Source: Candidatus Bipolaricaulota bacterium (GTDB lineage Bacteria > Bipolaricaulota > Bipolaricaulia > UBA7950 > UBA9294). Taken from it: a stretch of 6,090 nt of DNA. The translations under genes were made by a program, and so were the position numbers. The notes under the pieces are model-generated. The model searched no databases. It worked only from the letters and a program-made list of their open reading frames with translations, and was not told the origin of the DNA. Positions 4,968 to 6,090 of this stretch are shown piece after piece; the first letter of the stretch is position 1, and every line of letters begins with the position of its first letter. Where the stretch lies: the NCBI GenBank assembly GCA_030612485.1, contig JAUWNS010000144.1:1-6090 (forward strand). The letters run 5' to 3'.

Positions 4968-5600
4968 ATGAATAACACGATATATCAGGAGATCAAAGAG
5001 GGGATTCTTCTCCTCGACTACAAGCCTGGGGAAGTTTTTTCAATGAGAGACCTTGCCGAGAAATTCGGTGTTAGTGTAACACCCATTCGCGAAGCACTAA
5101 TCCGCTTGGAGGCTGAAGGACTGGTTCACATGGCGCCGAAAAGTCAAGCACGCGTCACCGAAGTGAGTCTTCAGGATCTGAAGGATGTTTTTGAAGTCCG
5201 CCTTTTTTTGGCGGAACAGATCGGTAGTCTCGCAGCTCAACGAGTTACCGCAGAAGAAATAGTCACGTTCGAAAAGATGCTTGCAAGGATGAAGAAGGAG
5301 AAAGATCGAAGGATGTTGACGCAGCTCGATTCTGAATTCCACGAGTTGATCAACCAAGCAACTAAGAACAAGGTCCTGGCCAAAGTGGCGGGGATGCTGC
5401 GGAATCGAGTTGTGCGTCTTTGGTTTTTCATACGAGACGATGATGACAAGTATTGGCCGAAGGTAGTAGAGGGCCGCGAACGGTTCTTGGAGGCTCTAAG
5501 AGAAGGTGACCCTGCTCTTGGCAAGGAAATCCTAAGAGATCACGTACTTCTATTTATCGAACAGCTTAAGAAAACAATGATCAGTGGGGTGCCACAATGA
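4968..5600 (+). CDS. GntR family transcriptional regulator, FadR/FCD subfamily
   Basis: A 210-residue cytoplasmic repressor-type protein. Residues 1-65 form the GntR winged helix, with MRDLAEKFGVSVTPIREALIRLEAEGLV (26-53) as the recognition part. Residues about 70-203 form the all-helical FCD ligand-binding domain. Asp121 and His125 (LDSEFHELI) and His192 (LRDHV) match three of the four usual metal ligands. The fourth, normally the His of an EH motif before the LxAL helix, appears to be Arg170 (EGRERFLEAL). Metal or ligand binding may therefore differ from the standard type. ATG at 4968 is supported by TAGGAG eight bases upstream; the nearby ATG at 4961 stops after four codons. The next gene is an amidohydrolase starting 76 bases after the stop, which points to control of a degradative pathway. 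Confidence 0.93.
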   Translation: MNNTIYQEIKEGILLLDYKPGEVFSMRDLAEKFGVSVTPIREALIRLEAEGLVHMAPKSQARVTEVSLQDLKDVFEVRLFLAEQIGSLAAQRVTAEEIVTFEKMLARMKKEKDRRMLTQLDSEFHELINQATKNKVLAKVAGMLRNRVVRLWFFIRDDDDKYWPKVVEGRERFLEALREGDPALGKEILRDHVLLFIEQLKKTMISGVPQ

Positions 5601-5662
5601 GCTTCCTGTCCAAGTTGAGAGCACCAAGTGCCAGCACATTTTCTAAGTGGAATCGGGGATAA
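5597..5662 (+). CDS. Possible 21-codon leader peptide between GntR and amidohydrolase genes
   Basis: ATG at 5597 overlaps the GntR stop as ATGA and opens a frame of 21 codons (starting MSFLSKLRAP) ending in TAA just before the AAGGGAG site of the amidohydrolase gene. The overlap would allow translational coupling through the gap. The product resembles no known family, and the overlap can arise by chance. Confidence 0.2.
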   Translation: MSFLSKLRAPSASTFSKWNRG

Positions 5663-5676
5663 AGGGAGTGGTGTAC

Positions 5677-6090
5677 GTGCCGATACTCATACGAGGCTGC
5701 AAACTGTTCGACCCGGTGAACAAAGAAACAACTGAGGATGTTAACATATCGATAGTGGGAGATCACATCGAAGAGATCTCCCGTACCCATATTGATACAC
5801 CTCCCTCCGGTCACATTATCGATGCTGGCGGATGTACAGTCATTCCTGGCCTAGTAAATTTGCATACACATCCCCAAAGGAGGCATGCGCGCTTCATGGG
5901 GCATACAGTTCCTTTCAGGATCGGAGCTTCTGCTGTGGAAGACTTTCCAAATACGCAAAGACTCTTGTGGGCCATTAAGAATAGCTGGATCGAACTCCTT
6001 GAGGATGGCGTGACAACAATGAGGGCGGCAGGTTCAAAGGATTGTCTCAATATTGAATTGCGGGACGTGTTCGCAGAAGGAATGTTTAAT
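5677..6090 (+). CDS. Amidohydrolase family enzyme, N-terminal part (runs off the window)
   Basis: The first 138 codons of a metal-dependent hydrolase of the amidohydrolase superfamily. Residues 1-60 form the small beta-sandwich start (ILIRGCKLFDP, then IVGDHIEEIS, IIDAGGCTVIPGLVN). His63 and His65 in NLHTHPQ are the first two metal ligands; Asn61 stands where many relatives have Asp. GVTTMRAAGS (111-120) followed by LNIELRDVFAEG is typical of the imidazolonepropionase/Xaa-Pro dipeptidase-like branch (usually GVTTVRD). The later metal ligands (Lys or Glu, two His, Asp) lie beyond the window, so the substrate is open. GTG at 5677 is chosen because AAGGGAG (5662-5668) stands eight bases upstream; in-frame GTGs at 5668 and 5671 lie too close to or inside that site. 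It probably shares a transcript with the GntR gene. Confidence 0.85.
   Translation, partial: MPILIRGCKLFDPVNKETTEDVNISIVGDHIEEISRTHIDTPPSGHIIDAGGCTVIPGLVNLHTHPQRRHARFMGHTVPFRIGASAVEDFPNTQRLLWAIKNSWIELLEDGVTTMRAAGSKDCLNIELRDVFAEGMFN

Noticed and set aside
5581..6050. - strand frames of 77 and 79 codons
   Set aside because: They are antisense to the amidohydrolase gene, which has clear metal-ligand motifs.

Overview
This is a bacterial accessory-type window of moderate GC content by eye: short operons, decayed genes and two kinds of transposable-element sequence. No rRNA, tRNA or CRISPR array was seen. The gene families (MscL, a TM1410/MJ1477-type lipoprotein, an MBL-fold hydrolase, FCD-type GntR, amidohydrolase, PriA) are widespread. 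They fit a free-living, possibly uncultivated bacterium, but I cannot place it in a phylum from sequence alone.

Layout. (1) 1-399, + strand: the 3' part of mscL, with a C-terminal zinc ribbon and a good intrinsic terminator at 437-466. (2) 500-556: a composite imperfect stem-loop built from short repeats, lying against the 3' end of the convergent lipoprotein gene. (3) 561-1598, - strand: a secreted lipoprotein of the TM1410/GH114-like family. (4) 1635-2560: a compact insertion element carrying a Y1/HUH (REP-associated-like) transposase on the - strand. It is bounded by imperfect inverted repeats, one of which overlaps the end of the transposase gene. (5) About 2562-2885, + strand: the C-terminal remnant of an IS1182-like DDE transposase, cut off exactly at the edge of the HUH element. 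(6) 2886-3193: no confident gene, but a possible small coding frame on the - strand and a perfect 8-bp inverted repeat. (7) 3194-4057, - strand: an intact metallo-beta-lactamase-fold hydrolase with its own promoter. (8) 4079-4790, - strand: a decayed priA-like remnant broken by an in-frame stop and at least two frameshifts. The promoter of the MBL gene lies at its tail. (9) 4853-6090, + strand: an insulating terminator, a perfect-consensus sigma70-type promoter, a palindromic operator candidate, an FCD-family GntR regulator, and the first 138 codons of an amidohydrolase that runs off the window.

How the parts fit. The last block looks like a regulator plus catabolic hydrolase operon: the GntR protein probably responds to a substrate or product of the amidohydrolase pathway and represses its own promoter through the TATTG-N5-CAATA site. 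The middle of the window is a zone of gene decay (priA remnant, DDE transposase remnant) into which the small HUH element moved. That insertion placed the lipoprotein gene directly behind a transposon end, so the lipoprotein may now depend on element-borne transcription. No clearly new multi-gene system is visible. The points most worth a second look are the inverted-repeat-bounded HUH element, the priA pseudogene, the small - strand frame at 3021-3218, and the altered metal site in the GntR regulator.
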